Assembly (NCBI GenBank): GCA_050084515.1 | Contig: CM114274.1 | Span: 42,408,001-42,472,000, forward strand | Length of the DNA stretch: 64,000 bases | Origin: Blasia pusilla | Taxonomy: Eukaryota; Marchantiophyta; Marchantiopsida; Blasiales | Direction: 5' to 3' | Shown: one piece after another, positions 42,381-51,814 of the stretch | Position numbering within the stretch: the first letter of the stretch is position 1 | How the letters are laid out: every line of letters begins with the position of its first letter | The notes under the pieces: model-generated | Databases searched by the model: none | What the model saw: the letters and a program-made list of their open reading frames with translations, nothing else | Told to the model about the DNA's origin: nothing | Made by a program: the position numbers and the translations under genes

Positions 42381-43105
42381 AGAGGAATGTGGCTTTCCTA
42401 AGCCATCTTTCTCATGTTGGGCCGTTGGAGCACCTCTCTTGTATGTGTGTGAGATAGGACTAGGGTGCTAGCATCCGGGTTCCCTGATAGCACAGAGTGG
42501 ACGAGTCTCGATATGCCGATGTAGATTGAGGAGTGAAGTTTTAGGCCGGGTGTGCCATTTTTACTACTCTTTATTTTTACATGAGAAAGATGTCAGGGGG
42601 CTAGTGGGAATTCTTTGTTTGCAGGTAGGCAAGCGAGTTGCCTTGGTCGGGAGGCCTTGGAGACAAGTGTGTTGCGGGTGTTTTTCATTTCTATGTTTGG
42701 AAGGCCGTGGGCGGAAGTGCTGTCCATTTTTCTCAGAAGTTGCTAATGCACAGGGATTGAGGACAATGGCAGAGTGTAGTACAGAGTGGGACGGCGAGTT
42801 TATTGGCGAGAGTAGCGAGAGTGTTAAGAAAGAGCATGCGTTTAGGTCGCACGGGCGTAGACGGGCAGACGGCGGCGGGCGCGGATGGGTGGACGGCAAC
42901 GGGCAGACGGCGGGTGGCAACGGCGGCCCCCCCTCTTCCCCCCACCCCCCTCTCCGAGGTGGGAGGCGCGCATAGGAGCGCGTGCATATGAGTTGATTTT
43001 TGTACATGTGTGGATCGACCCGTGTGTGGGGAAGATCACTGTTGTGTGGTGTAGATGTGACCAGCGATGTATGTTGTGTAGCGATATGTATGCGCACGAT
43101 AGTGG

Positions 43106-43962
43106 CGAGGCATGCATACTGACGTTCAGCAGTTTGTTGCCAGATACATGGTGTGTGATTGAGTCCGAGCATCATTCAATACTCCAACTCCACAGTCGCA
43201 TCCACGTCCGATCATGGGTTTAGGTTATAGATGGAGTTTGGATTTTGTAGGACCTTTGCCTTTGAGGGAGCGCCATAGTCGTTATGTGTTGGTGATGGTC
43301 GAGCACTTCTCGGAGTGGATAGAGTTGGTTGCATTTCCTGACAAAGCAGGTGAGGGAGTAGCGTATGCCTTCCTAGATCGAGTGTTGAGTCATTACAGCA
43401 CACAATTTGAGGTGTTGACAGACCAGGGTACAGAGTTCCGCGAGGAGTTTCAAGCCTTGTATGATCAGGCACTAATCGACCACGGCACTACTTTGCGAGA
43501 TCATCCTGAGGCGGATGGACTAGCGGAGTGAGTTGTGCACACGGTGAAGAGAGGACTATGCAAGTATGGCTTGTAGAGAGGTCACCTAGGAAATTGGGAC
43601 CTTCAGTTTCCGTAGTTGGCGATGGGATAGAGATTCAGCACGCAGGCATCCTTATCGTCTTTCTCACCGTACTTGTTGCTCTATGGCCGAGAGCCAGATT
43701 TACTTGTGGCCATTCGTGGAGATGTTGGTGAGGTGTTGAACCTTGATGACCTTAGAGGGCTGAGTTGTTTTGGAGAGTGATGCCCATGGCATTTGAGAAC
43801 TTGGCGATTGCGCAACATCGGGATACGTTGAGGTATGCAACTATTCGGAGAGGTGGTTATCGACCTACTATCCGAGGTTTCATCAAGGAGACTATGTCTC
43901 CTTGCAGCAGATGGCACCTACGACGTTGGATGTGATTGCAAGGCGCACCATCTTGAAAGTGG
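43106..43962 (+). pseudogene. Integrase core and C-terminus of the gypsy element
   Basis: After the solo LTR the zinc domain resumes (QQFVARYMVCD). The core follows: YRWSLDFVGPLP (first Asp), VLTDQGTEF (second Asp) and DHPEADGLAE (Glu), a complete D-D-E triad in 43214-43531. Past a stop, the frame is broken, with YGREPDLLVAIRG and a beta-rich end (MAPTTLDVIARRTILKV). Integrase joins element cDNA to the host genome. Confidence 0.85.
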
Positions 43963-44241
43963 GTGAGGTTTGCCATATTATTGGAGGGACGCGATGGTAT
44001 GGTTTGGAAGGACCATTTGCGTAACTGTGCGCCATGTCATCTTCCAAACATTGACGGTACAATTGATCCAATCTTAGCAATAGTTTCTATAGGCTTCCGG
44101 TGTATGTTGTGTGGTTTCGCCCGTAGTGCAGCCACTATGCTATTCTGTGATGGGTGTTCAAGAGGATGGCATGTGGCATGTTTGACGCCACCTCTCACTA
44201 GGGTTTCTCAGGGACGTTGGATGTGTCCCAGATGTACATAA
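43963..44241 (+). CDS. PHD finger appended to the gypsy integrase
   Basis: The open frame carries LEGRDGMVWKDHLRNCAPCHLPN, the end of the integrase, and then a canonical PHD finger: CMLC, MLFCDGC, GWHVAC and WMCPRC, which is the complete Cys4-His-Cys3 set in 45 residues. The frame stops six bases after the last pair. PHD fingers read histone H3 tails; at the end of an integrase this could steer insertion to particular chromatin, which is inference. Similar PHD tails occur in some plant gypsy polyproteins. Confidence 0.85.
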   Translation: MRFAILLEGRDGMVWKDHLRNCAPCHLPNIDGTIDPILAIVSIGFRCMLCGFARSAATMLFCDGCSRGWHVACLTPPLTRVSQGRWMCPRCT

Positions 44242-44499
44242 AGTAGGTAGTTCTACATTTCGACTTATATCTATGACATGGATGACAAGAAAGCGACTAA
44301 CAATGGGGCCACATGAGCACCCGACCTTCTTGCTCTTAGCGTCCGAGAGATGTATGTCATGGTAGGTAGGGAAAGATGGCTATCTGGAGTAAGAGGGACC
44401 TAGCCACCACCTAGGGGGGCAATTAGAGATATTTTGGTACTTCTTATCTCGTTGTTTGGATGCCAAGAGTTAGCATGGGATCATGCGTGTTTGTGTGTG

Positions 44500-44549
44500 T
44501 GTTCGGTGACAGCGATGTATGTTGTGTAGCGATGTGTATGCGCACGACA
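44500..44549 (+). repeat. 3'-terminal LTR fragment of the gypsy element
   Basis: 'gtgacagcgatgtatgttg' through 'tgtatgcgcacgaca' repeats the last 50 bp of the solo LTR (43051-43101). It follows the PHD finger and the G-rich tract, so it is probably the internally deleted 3' LTR. Confidence 0.6.
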
Positions 44550-44559
44550 AGCTAGAGAA

Positions 44560-45476
44560 TATCCATTTCTTGTGGCTTATGGATGTAAGTCACAAGGGCC
44601 TCTTGACCTGGCCCTTTCAAAGGGTACTGCATCGGTATAGACACGACAAGCGACGCCAGCAGGTTTTTTAGCGGAAATGCTAGATCGAGAGGAGCAAGCA
44701 AGGAGAAACCTTGAAAAGGCTCAACTAAGGTACATGGAGCTTGCTAACAAAAGTAGGCGCCAAGTGACATTCCAAGTTGGAGAACAAGTGTGGTTGAGTG
44801 TGAAGAATCAGACTCTTCCAAAGGAGTTGTCCACAAAGCTATCTGCCAAGTATGTCGGACCGTAAAGGCAAACCCATTTGAGGATGTGTGAGTTGGCTTG
44901 GAAATGGCGATCGAGGGAGAACAACCCAAGAAGCGCCCAATCAAGCGACGTGAACCAAGAGACAAACCAATGCCGGACCGTGAAGCTATCGAGGAGACGG
45001 AGACTCCCAAAGAGCTGAACGCCAGTCGTGAGGACGTTCCAGAGGCAACTCCTTCCACGGGGCCAATGGGCCCAAACTCAAGGGAAAGGACGGAGTCGAG
45101 CCAGACGTTCGACTTGTTGAAGGTGTTGGTGGAGCAGATGTCCCAGAAAAGCAAGCGGATTACATTGGAGCTGCAAGAAGAGTTCAAGATACATCCCACT
45201 TTCCATGTGTCATTGTTGAATAAGCATCTTCATGATAATAAGCGTCCCGAGCAAAGATAGGCGTTGAGACCACAGCCGGTAATCGTAAGCAAAGAATCGG
45301 AGCTTGAGGTGGAGACCATCTTGCGTTCGAGGCGTAGAGCCAATAAGTATGAGAACTTGGTCAAGTGGAAAGGCTACCATGTGAAAGAGGCGACTTGGAT
45401 TGCAGAGGCAGACTTGGAACACGCGCAAGAGGTGTTGCAAGACTTCAAACCGTTGCAAGGGAAGCACATGCGTTAG
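44560..45476 (+). pseudogene. Second gypsy fragment: integrase C-terminus and chromodomain
   Basis: The reading passes GPLDLALSKGTAS, then LEKAQLRYMELANKSRRQVTFQVGE (44677-44865, integrase C-terminal GPY-like module ending KLSAKYVGP), an inserted charged region (44898-45140) and IHPTFHVSLLNKHL. It ends with a chromodomain: ELEVETILRSRRR, YENLVKWKGYHVKEATW and ADLEHAQEVLQDF (45290-45455). Chromodomains of chromoviruses bind methylated histone tails and guide integration. RT and the integrase core are missing; the element is truncated at its left where the first gypsy element ends. Confidence 0.8.
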
Positions 45477-45908
45477 TACACGGAGAAGCTAGAGACATGA
45501 CTTGTGCCATAGGAAGCTTGGGCCAAAGGCTGTTGTAGCTAGAACAGGCTAGTGTTGCAATAAAGAAATGCATGAATTTGGAGATTCAATGCTTGTGTTA
45601 TTCGCAAATTGTCTTTGGTAGTGCATGGCAATGAGTGGTTCCTCACACGCTTAGGATGTAAGTCAAGAGGATAGACAAGCAGTATTTGAGGCAAGAGCTT
45701 GTATTCGGATAAGTACCTAAAACACGACTAAGTGTTGGGTAACTAGCACTTGGGCTCGCCCTAGCATCGGCGGAGAAAATCACTGTGTTTAGGGGCTTGG
45801 GGTGATCTCACTCGTCAGTGTATGAGTAAACTTAGTGACGCGCCTAAGTCGAATATGAGAGTACTAACGCATGTGCTTCCCTTGCAACGGTTTGAAGTCT
45901 TGCAACAC
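45432..45908. repeat. Perfect 48-bp inverted repeat spanning the chromodomain stop
   Basis: Bases 45432-45479 and 45861-45908 are exact reverse complements. The left arm contains the last codons of the chromodomain frame and its TAG stop. The 381-bp loop has no gene. The exact match implies a recent inverted duplication or gene conversion. Confidence 0.9.
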
Positions 45909-46727
45909 GCACTAACACGACCCACGAGTAGTACAAATTATGTATCGTGTAAACAGGTGAGATGTTTACAAGTTATGAGCAAGAGAAGGTTTAGGTAGCA
46001 ACCTTAGTTAGATTATTTGATAGGTTAGATCGGCTCATCAAAGAGTAGACGCTAAATGATGCTAAGTGTTGCAAGCGACAACCTAAGACTTAAGCCAAAG
46101 GAGGAATTGCGGGTTAGCTACTAGAATGCAATTCGATGTCAAGGGGTTGGCTTCCCACAATGACTTGACATTAAAACAGTTTGCATTGATGAGGGCATCA
46201 ACCTCTAAAGAGGGGTGAGTCTCACAACACTCATAACCAAATGAGCGCCAAGCGGAACATCTAAACTCTAGCGAGCTCATACTAGGATGGTTTGCGCTTT
46301 GGAGTTAAGGAAACACAAGGTCGAGATGCGAGCGAGGCGAGCGTTTTGAGTGTTTTGTGCATTTATGGTCGCGACAAGGAAACCAGAACCAAACGTGGAA
46401 CTCACACTTGAGAGGAGTCAAGTCTTGGACGAGACGCGGCCAAGGAGTGAGAACCAGACTTGAGACGCTGGCAGCATTTGGGAGCTTTTGACTATACTTT
46501 TGACCATATCTTTGAATCCCAAAGGTTTGGGACAAGTAAGGTAGCGTTAGAAATCTTATGCTAAGCCGGTTCCAAGGCACCAAAGATCTTAGCAAACGCC
46601 TACGCAAAGGCTCAGATATGTGCCAAAACCGACTGCAAGAGGGCTCGGTTTGAGGGCCAAGACGAGGGGCCCGGGTGGTCTTTCCCAAAGGTAGGGGGTT
46701 CCCGGAGTAAGGGGAAGGTCTCCAAGA
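45909..46727. other. Spacer between the chromovirus fragment and the copia element
   Basis: No gene is recognised. Probable non-coding 3' region or LTR remnant of the chromovirus fragment, ending at the copia target site CAAGA. Confidence 0.5.
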
Positions 46728-46998
46728 TGTTGGAATGTGTAAACGGCAACAAGCAGCGCTGCACCGTAAACAAACAGGCTTCGACGTAAACGCTGCAAGG
46801 CAAGTTGGGCGTTGCACCGTAAACAAACATGCTTCAACGTAAACACTGCAAGGCAAGTTGGGTGCAATGTAAGCGCTGCATAGACGAGTTAGGCTCCAAT
46901 CAAACAGCATACAAATGAGCACTTAACTCATGTATAAAAATCTTCACATGGCTGTGACCATTTAATTCCGCTCAGCAGAATTGCTGAAATAAACTTCA
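46728..46998 (+). repeat. Copia 5' LTR with internal 53-bp duplication
   Basis: The 271-bp LTR starts TGTTGGAATG and ends AAACTTCA. A segment with 'gcaccgtaaacaaaca' and 'ctgcaaggcaagttggg' is present twice in tandem, whereas the 218-bp 3' LTR has it once. Confidence 0.95.
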
Positions 46999-47010
46999 TG
47001 GTATCAGAGC
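46999..47010 (+). promoter_or_regulatory. Primer-binding site, initiator-Met tRNA
   Basis: TGGTATCAGAGC directly follows the 5' LTR and is the standard plant copia site complementary to the 3' end of initiator tRNA-Met. Confidence 0.95.
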
Positions 47011-47452
47011 AGGTTTCATGTGAGATTTCTGACAATTTCTTACAAAGTGAAACTCGTGCATATTACGCGTGAGATCTCTAGCAATTTCTCACAAGCTGAA
47101 ACTGCACCTGAGCAGTTTACGAGAGCTACTTCCTACTCCGAGTGAGATTGGTACTCATATACAGAGAGAATAGGATAGGCAGAACTCTGTACCCTTTTGA
47201 CAGGGACAGTAAGCATACTCCCAATAGAGGTACTCATATACAGTGAAAATAGGACATAACTCTGGATAGAAAACAGGAGCATGCAAGTGAAGAGAAGTGT
47301 GTACCCCGTTTGTACCTTATTTTTCTTTTTTCTTTTTTCACAGGGACAAATATCAAGCTGAAAGAAGAGGAAGAAGACTAGCAATCAGAAGTCGATCATA
47401 TGCAGGCAAGGAAGACCAGCAAGATCGAAGCGAGCACCTATCAAGATCAAAG

Positions 47453-47857
47453 ATGACGAGCCTTACCGACAACATATTGAGTGAGAGCCACAAGCTTGAT
47501 GAGAGCAATTACGGCACTTGGCGATACAAGATGAAGGCCATTCTGATGGCATCTGATCTTTACGATATAGTTGATGGTAGAGAAGAGAAGACCTCGAATA
47601 TGGATGCTCGAGCCACGAAAGACTTCGAGAAGAGAGATCGAAAGGCCCTTGGAATTCTGATGATACCAACGAGAGATTCTCAAATCCCTCATTTGAAACA
47701 TGCAGAGACCTCCAAGGAAGCTTGGACTACACTTGAAGCGGTTCATGCTAGCACAAGCATGACCAGAAAATTGGCATTGCAGAGGCGAATTTACTCAATG
47801 AAGATGAGCTTGACCTATGTATTCACACCTCAACATTATGAAAGAGCTAAGAGATGA
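47453..47857 (+). CDS. Copia gag, N-terminal part
   Basis: Starts MTSLTDNILSESHKLDESNY and includes YGTWRYKMKAILMA (copia gag signature 'W...M...L') and TSKEAWTTLEAVHAS. The frame ends in a frameshift near 47815, after which gag continues in the 47817 frame. A leader without genes (47011-47452) precedes it. Gag forms the virus-like particle. Confidence 0.85.
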   Translation: MTSLTDNILSESHKLDESNYGTWRYKMKAILMASDLYDIVDGREEKTSNMDARATKDFEKRDRKALGILMIPTRDSQIPHLKHAETSKEAWTTLEAVHASTSMTRKLALQRRIYSMKMSLTYVFTPQHYERAKR

Positions 47858-48866
47858 TTTGGCAGAAGTTAAGGTCTTAATTGATGATGAAGCCATGGCA
47901 GCCACTATGATGAATAGTGTGGCCCAAGACTCCTTCGAGGACTTCATAAACTCTCTAGCCGTGAGAGAAAAGATGCCTACTTTTTCTGAACTATGCACAC
48001 TCCTACTTGACGAAGAAAGGAGACGCAACGACCTTGCTGCCCAAGAAGGACAAGAATCGGGACCTAGCGATCTATTCAGCCAGAAGAAGGGAACATTCCC
48101 TCGTCAATATGAAGAAAGGCAATCACAAGAGCGCAACACATCCGGACCAAAGGCCCAAACCTTCCGCACCACCGAGAAAAAGTTCAATGGTAAGACCTAT
48201 AGCACTACCAGAAAGAAGGAGTGCACAATATGCGGTAAGATTGGACATGACTCCAATCAATGTTGGTACAGGAATGATCGCCACAATCGATCAATGAGAC
48301 CACAAGAAAAGCAGCGAAGCTTCCTCGCCGAGAATGGGAGAACCAATCGAGCACTCACACCAGAAAGTGAAGATGATGCACGAGGACTTATCTCGGCATT
48401 GGTTACCACAAACCAAGTGGACAAGTGGTTCATTGATAGCGGCGCCAGCAACCACATGATAAAAAATAAAGGTTGGTTTACATCTTACAAACCTTTGATG
48501 AATGGACCTGAAGTATCAATGGGAGACGGCTCCATTCACTCTCCGATTGGGGAAGGAGATGTGCAAGTGACATTGCCCTCGGGTGAAGATTATATAATCA
48601 AGGATGTGTGGCATATTCGAGCTTTAACACACAACCTTATCTCCATCGGCCAGATCACCGAAAGAGAGAATATGAAGGTTGTTTTTTATTCCAAAGGATG
48701 CAAGTTCTTACGAGAGGCCGACAATTCTGTCGCTGCCCAAGGAGTAAGGTATGGATGACTATATAAACTTCTTAGCAAGCCAAGCCCTCAACTATTTGCA
48801 AGATCTTCAAACCAACTACAAGTTTGGCATGAAAGACTTGGGCACTTTAACACGAAGGGCCTCAAG
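47817..48866 (+). pseudogene. Copia gag zinc knuckle, protease and pre-integrase region
   Basis: The frame gives the rest of gag, a zinc knuckle CTICGKIGHDSNQC (near 48220), the protease active site WFIDSGASNHM (near 48430) and, after a TGA at 48756-48758, the pre-integrase segment VWHERLGHFNTKG in the same frame. The single stop is the only break in this block. Confidence 0.9.
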
Positions 48867-49550
48867 TTGTTAAGCAAAGACAATATGGTTGGAGGGTTAC
48901 CTAAATTAAGTGGAGAAATATCCACTTGTGACACTTGCTTACGAGGCAAGCAATCGAGGCAAAAGTTTGACAAACATACCCTCTCAAAGGCTCCAACTCC
49001 CCTCCACCTAGTCCACATCGACCTTGGAGGACCAATTCAAATGGCTTCACTATCAGGGACAAGGTACTACATGCTATTAGTTGATGACCATTCAAGATTT
49101 ATGTGGGTTTATTTCCTACAACACAAATCCGATGCATTAGGTATACTCAAGAAATTTCTTACATTGATGAGAACTCAATCTACTACAGCAATGGGATCCT
49201 TGCATCTACACCTTGGCGAGCCGCCCTCAAAGGTGAAGGTGATACGAACGGATAGGGGAGGTGAATTCATGGGCAAAGCATTTGAGACCTTTTGTTGCGA
49301 TCATGGCATCCGTCATCAACTTACTACAGCCTACACCCCACAACAAAATGGTATTGTTGAGAGGAGGAATCGAACCGTAGTTGAGATGGCAAGGTGCATG
49401 TTGAAGGGGCGAAATCTCCCCAGCTATCTCTGGGCAGAGGCCATAAACACGGCCATCTACATCCTCAACAAGTGCCCAACAAGGGCTTTGGAGGAGAAAA
49501 CGCCTGAAGAAGTCTTCATTGGCATCAAACCAAATGTCTCACACCTTTGA
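48867..49550 (+). CDS. Copia integrase
   Basis: The frame includes CDTCLRGKQSRQKF (Cys pair of the zinc domain), then the catalytic core: HIDLGGPIQM (first Asp), IRTDRGGEF (second Asp) and TPQQNGIVERRNR (Glu), a full D-D-E set. It ends with YLWAEAINTAIYILNKCPTRAL and a TGA at 49548-49550 where an Arg is expected. The frame continues after the stop (IFGCGAYAHIP). Confidence 0.95.
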   Translation: MLSKDNMVGGLPKLSGEISTCDTCLRGKQSRQKFDKHTLSKAPTPLHLVHIDLGGPIQMASLSGTRYYMLLVDDHSRFMWVYFLQHKSDALGILKKFLTLMRTQSTTAMGSLHLHLGEPPSKVKVIRTDRGGEFMGKAFETFCCDHGIRHQLTTAYTPQQNGIVERRNRTVVEMARCMLKGRNLPSYLWAEAINTAIYILNKCPTRALEEKTPEEVFIGIKPNVSHL

Positions 49551-50432
49551 ATCTTTGGGTGTGGAGCTTATGCACATATACCAAAAGAATTGAGGAGAAA
49601 ACTTGATGATAAAAGTGTGAGATGCATATTTATTGGCTATGGCACTAGAGAGAAAGCTTAAAAGCTCTTCTCCTTGGAGCACCATAAGGTGTTTATGAGC
49701 CGTGATGTCATATTTGATGAAGACACTCCCCACTCCGAAGAGCATCAATCAAACGACCGAGAGTGGCCTCAAACCTCCACGAACGAGGAGTCAGAAAATG
49801 AATCTGACAAGGATACACCATCCTCAGGGCCCACGACTTATGTTGATCCACCACCAATACTTGGTGAAAGAGGTCAAGGATTGGACGATATGTAGTCCAC
49901 ACTTACGCTACCACCTCCACGAAGGTCAAGTCGACTACGCCAACTTCCTTCCAACTTACGAGAGGATTACACTTTACACATGGCTTTCTTTCTAAGTCAT
50001 ACACCATTTCAGCAAGCTCCCATTGAGCCTCAATCATTCCAAGAGGCATGCACTAATCCACATTGGCAACATGCAATGACCGAGGAGTACAATGCCATAG
50101 TTGCCAACCGAACATGGGACCTGGTCCGTCTCCCATCAGGGAGGACTGCTATCCCTACAAAGTGGGTTTATAAGTGTAAGTATAACGCTGATGGATCGTT
50201 GTCCAGGTACAAGGCAAGGCTAGTAGCAAAAGGCTATCGACAACGCCAAGGCATTGATTATGATGAGACATATGCATCAGTTGCAAAAATGACCACGATT
50301 CGAGTGATCATATCTCTTGCAGTCATGTTTGATTGGCCCCTATTGCAGATGGATGTTCAAAATGCCTTCTTAAATGGCACTTTGGAAGAAGAGGTATATC
50401 TACAACAACCTCAAGGCTTTACTGCTAACTGA
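49551..50432 (+). pseudogene. Copia integrase tail and RT N-terminal half
   Basis: The same frame continues through stops at 49659 and 49893 into RT: HWQHAMTEEYNAI, TWDLVRLPSG, TKWVYKCKYNADG, RYKARLVAKGYRQ and DVQNAFLNGTLEEEVYL. It is broken near 50428 by a one-base frame change. Confidence 0.9.
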
Positions 50433-51555
50433 AGACCTTGTTTGCAAGGTGCGGAAAGCTCTTTATGGCCTGATGCAAGCAAATCGAATCTGGAATCAAA
50501 CCTATGACTCGACTATGTTAAACAAACTTGGATTTGCAAAGAGTAAACACGACCCGAACCTTTATCTCAAGATCTCTACTTACGGGATTGTCATTGTGAT
50601 CTTATATGTGGATGACTTGATCATTACTGGAGATGATGTACAAGGGATACGTGATCTTAAAGAAGGACTCTCCTCTTCATTCAAAATGAAAGATCTTGGG
50701 AGTTTACACTTCTGCCTAGGACTTGAAGTAAAGCGAGGGCCAAAAATGACCTTCTTGACTCAAGAAAGGCATATAGCTATCTTGCTTCAAACTTTTGGCC
50801 TAGAGGACTGCAAATCAACGCCCACTCCGACGAGTACAGAGAGACTTACTTATAATGATCGAGAGGAGAAGGTGGACTTGAAAGAGTACCAAAAATTGGT
50901 GGGCTCACTTATCTATATCACCAACTCCCGACCAGATATTGCATATGCAGTAAGCCAGATCAGCCAACATATGGCTGATCCCCAAAAGTCTCACCTTATT
51001 GCAACAAAGAGGGTGGCAAGGTATCTTAAGGGTACAAACACATTTGGGCTTGCCTACAAGAGAGGAATCCAACAAGCTCCGATAATCTTGGGATTCTCAG
51101 ATGCTGATTATGCAGGTTGTCCAATCAGTCACAGATCAACTTCAGGATATTTCTTCTCCTTTGGAAGTGCGGCTGTGAGCTTCTCATCAAAGAAGCAAGC
51201 CTCAATTTCTCTATCTTCCACGGAGGCAGAGTACCGTGGATTGACAAATGCCACAACGGAAGCCATATGGCTTAGAGGACTATTGGCTGAACTTCGGTTT
51301 ACCCAATCTGATCCTACTGTAATCTTGGGAGATAACATTAGTTCTATTTATTTGTCCAGAAATCCACTCTTCCATTCACGAACCAAACATATCGAAGTGC
51401 AACATCACTTTGTTCGAGAAAAGGTATTGAGTGGGGACATTAATGTTGTGTGGTGTCCGGGAGACGAACAGGTTGCTGATATCTTCACCAAAGGCCTTCC
51501 TACTGCTAAGTTTGAAAGATTTAGATCACTTCTTGGTGTTTTAGATTGTGTGTAA
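50374..51555 (+). CDS. Copia RT C-terminal half and RNase H
   Basis: Contains LVCKVRKALYGLMQA, the catalytic LYVDDLIITGD (near 50605-50640), PDIAYAVSQISQHM and RNase H: FSDADYAGCP (Asp), LSSTEAEYRGL (Glu) and the C-terminal HIEVQHHFVRE, ending ADIFTKGLP. This half of the polyprotein is uninterrupted to the stop before the polypurine tract. Confidence 0.95.
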   Translation: MALWKKRYIYNNLKALLLTEDLVCKVRKALYGLMQANRIWNQTYDSTMLNKLGFAKSKHDPNLYLKISTYGIVIVILYVDDLIITGDDVQGIRDLKEGLSSSFKMKDLGSLHFCLGLEVKRGPKMTFLTQERHIAILLQTFGLEDCKSTPTPTSTERLTYNDREEKVDLKEYQKLVGSLIYITNSRPDIAYAVSQISQHMADPQKSHLIATKRVARYLKGTNTFGLAYKRGIQQAPIILGFSDADYAGCPISHRSTSGYFFSFGSAAVSFSSKKQASISLSSTEAEYRGLTNATTEAIWLRGLLAELRFTQSDPTVILGDNISSIYLSRNPLFHSRTKHIEVQHHFVREKVLSGDINVVWCPGDEQVADIFTKGLPTAKFERFRSLLGVLDCV

Positions 51556-51571
51556 AAACATGTGTTCAAAG

Positions 51572-51591
51572 AGGATTCCGTTTAGGGAGGA
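51572..51591 (+). promoter_or_regulatory. Copia polypurine tract
   Basis: The purine-rich 'tttagggagga' abuts the 3' LTR and is the expected plus-strand primer site. Confidence 0.8.
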
Positions 51592-51809
51592 TGTTGGAAT
51601 GTGTAAACGGCAACAAGCAGCGCTGCATCATAAACAAACAGGCTTCAACGTAAACGCTGCAAGGCAAGTTGGGTGCAACGTAAGCGCTGCATAGACGAGT
51701 TAGACTCCAATCAAACAGCATACAAACGAGCACTTAACTCATGTATAAAACTCTTCACATGGCTGTGACCATTTAATTCCGTTCAGCAGAATTGCTGAAA
51801 TAAACTTCA
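51592..51809 (+). repeat. Copia 3' LTR
   Basis: 218 bp, TGTTGGAATG to AAACTTCA, matching the 5' LTR apart from the duplication there and scattered substitutions. Followed by CAAGA. Confidence 0.95.
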
Positions 51810-51814
51810 CAAGA

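Larger units (their letters stand above)
42093..43105 (+). mobile_element. Solo LTR nested in the gypsy integrase
   Basis: A 1,005-bp unit, 42097-43101, starts TGTCA and is flanked by a 4-bp direct repeat GTGG (42093-42096 and 43102-43105). It interrupts the integrase zinc domain, whose reading resumes after it. A relative occurs in reverse at 62474-63427, and its terminal 'tatgcgcacgaca' also ends the fragment at 44549, so it probably belongs to the same family as the host element. It holds two hairpins, a TATA box (42373-42380) and a GC-rich segment (42850-42975). The frames inside it, including a 203-residue minus-strand frame, look non-coding. Confidence 0.8.
36990..44549 (+). mobile_element. 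Ty3/gypsy retrotransposon with C5-DNA methyltransferase and PHD finger (decayed)
   Basis: Domains in order on the + strand: gag zinc knuckle (37291-37332), aspartic protease (about 38300), C5-cytosine methyltransferase (38901-39950), RT (40260-41090), RNase H (41270-41650), integrase (41900-43900, split by a solo LTR), PHD finger (43963-44241), a G-rich tract 'ctaggggggca' (possible polypurine tract near 44414) and an LTR 3'-end fragment to 44549. Many stops and frameshifts show it is dead. The 5' LTR was not found, so the left boundary is approximate. Gypsy elements with captured DNA methyltransferases have been described in some algae and other eukaryotes; combination with a PHD finger would give one element both a methylation writer and a histone reader. 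Confidence 0.8.
46728..51809 (+). mobile_element. Complete Ty1/copia LTR retrotransposon (coding-defective)
   Basis: Both LTRs begin TGTTGG and end TTCA, and the element is flanked by a perfect 5-bp duplication CAAGA (46723-46727 and 51810-51814). A primer-binding site and polypurine tract are in place. The gag-pol reading has the copia order: gag, zinc knuckle, protease, integrase, RT, RNase H. It has a frameshift near 47815, stops at 48756, 49548, 49659 and 49893, and another frameshift near 50428. The intact boundaries and modest number of lesions suggest a fairly young insertion that can no longer move on its own. Confidence 0.95.

Noticed and set aside
42564-43175. 203-residue minus-strand frame and overlapping frames in 42.5-43.2 kb
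   Set aside because: They lie within a solo LTR, overlap each other on both strands, are low-complexity in the GC-rich part and have no family resemblance.
47011-47452. Minus-strand frame 47384-47133 in the copia leader
   Set aside because: It lies in the untranslated leader between the primer-binding site and gag and resembles no protein.
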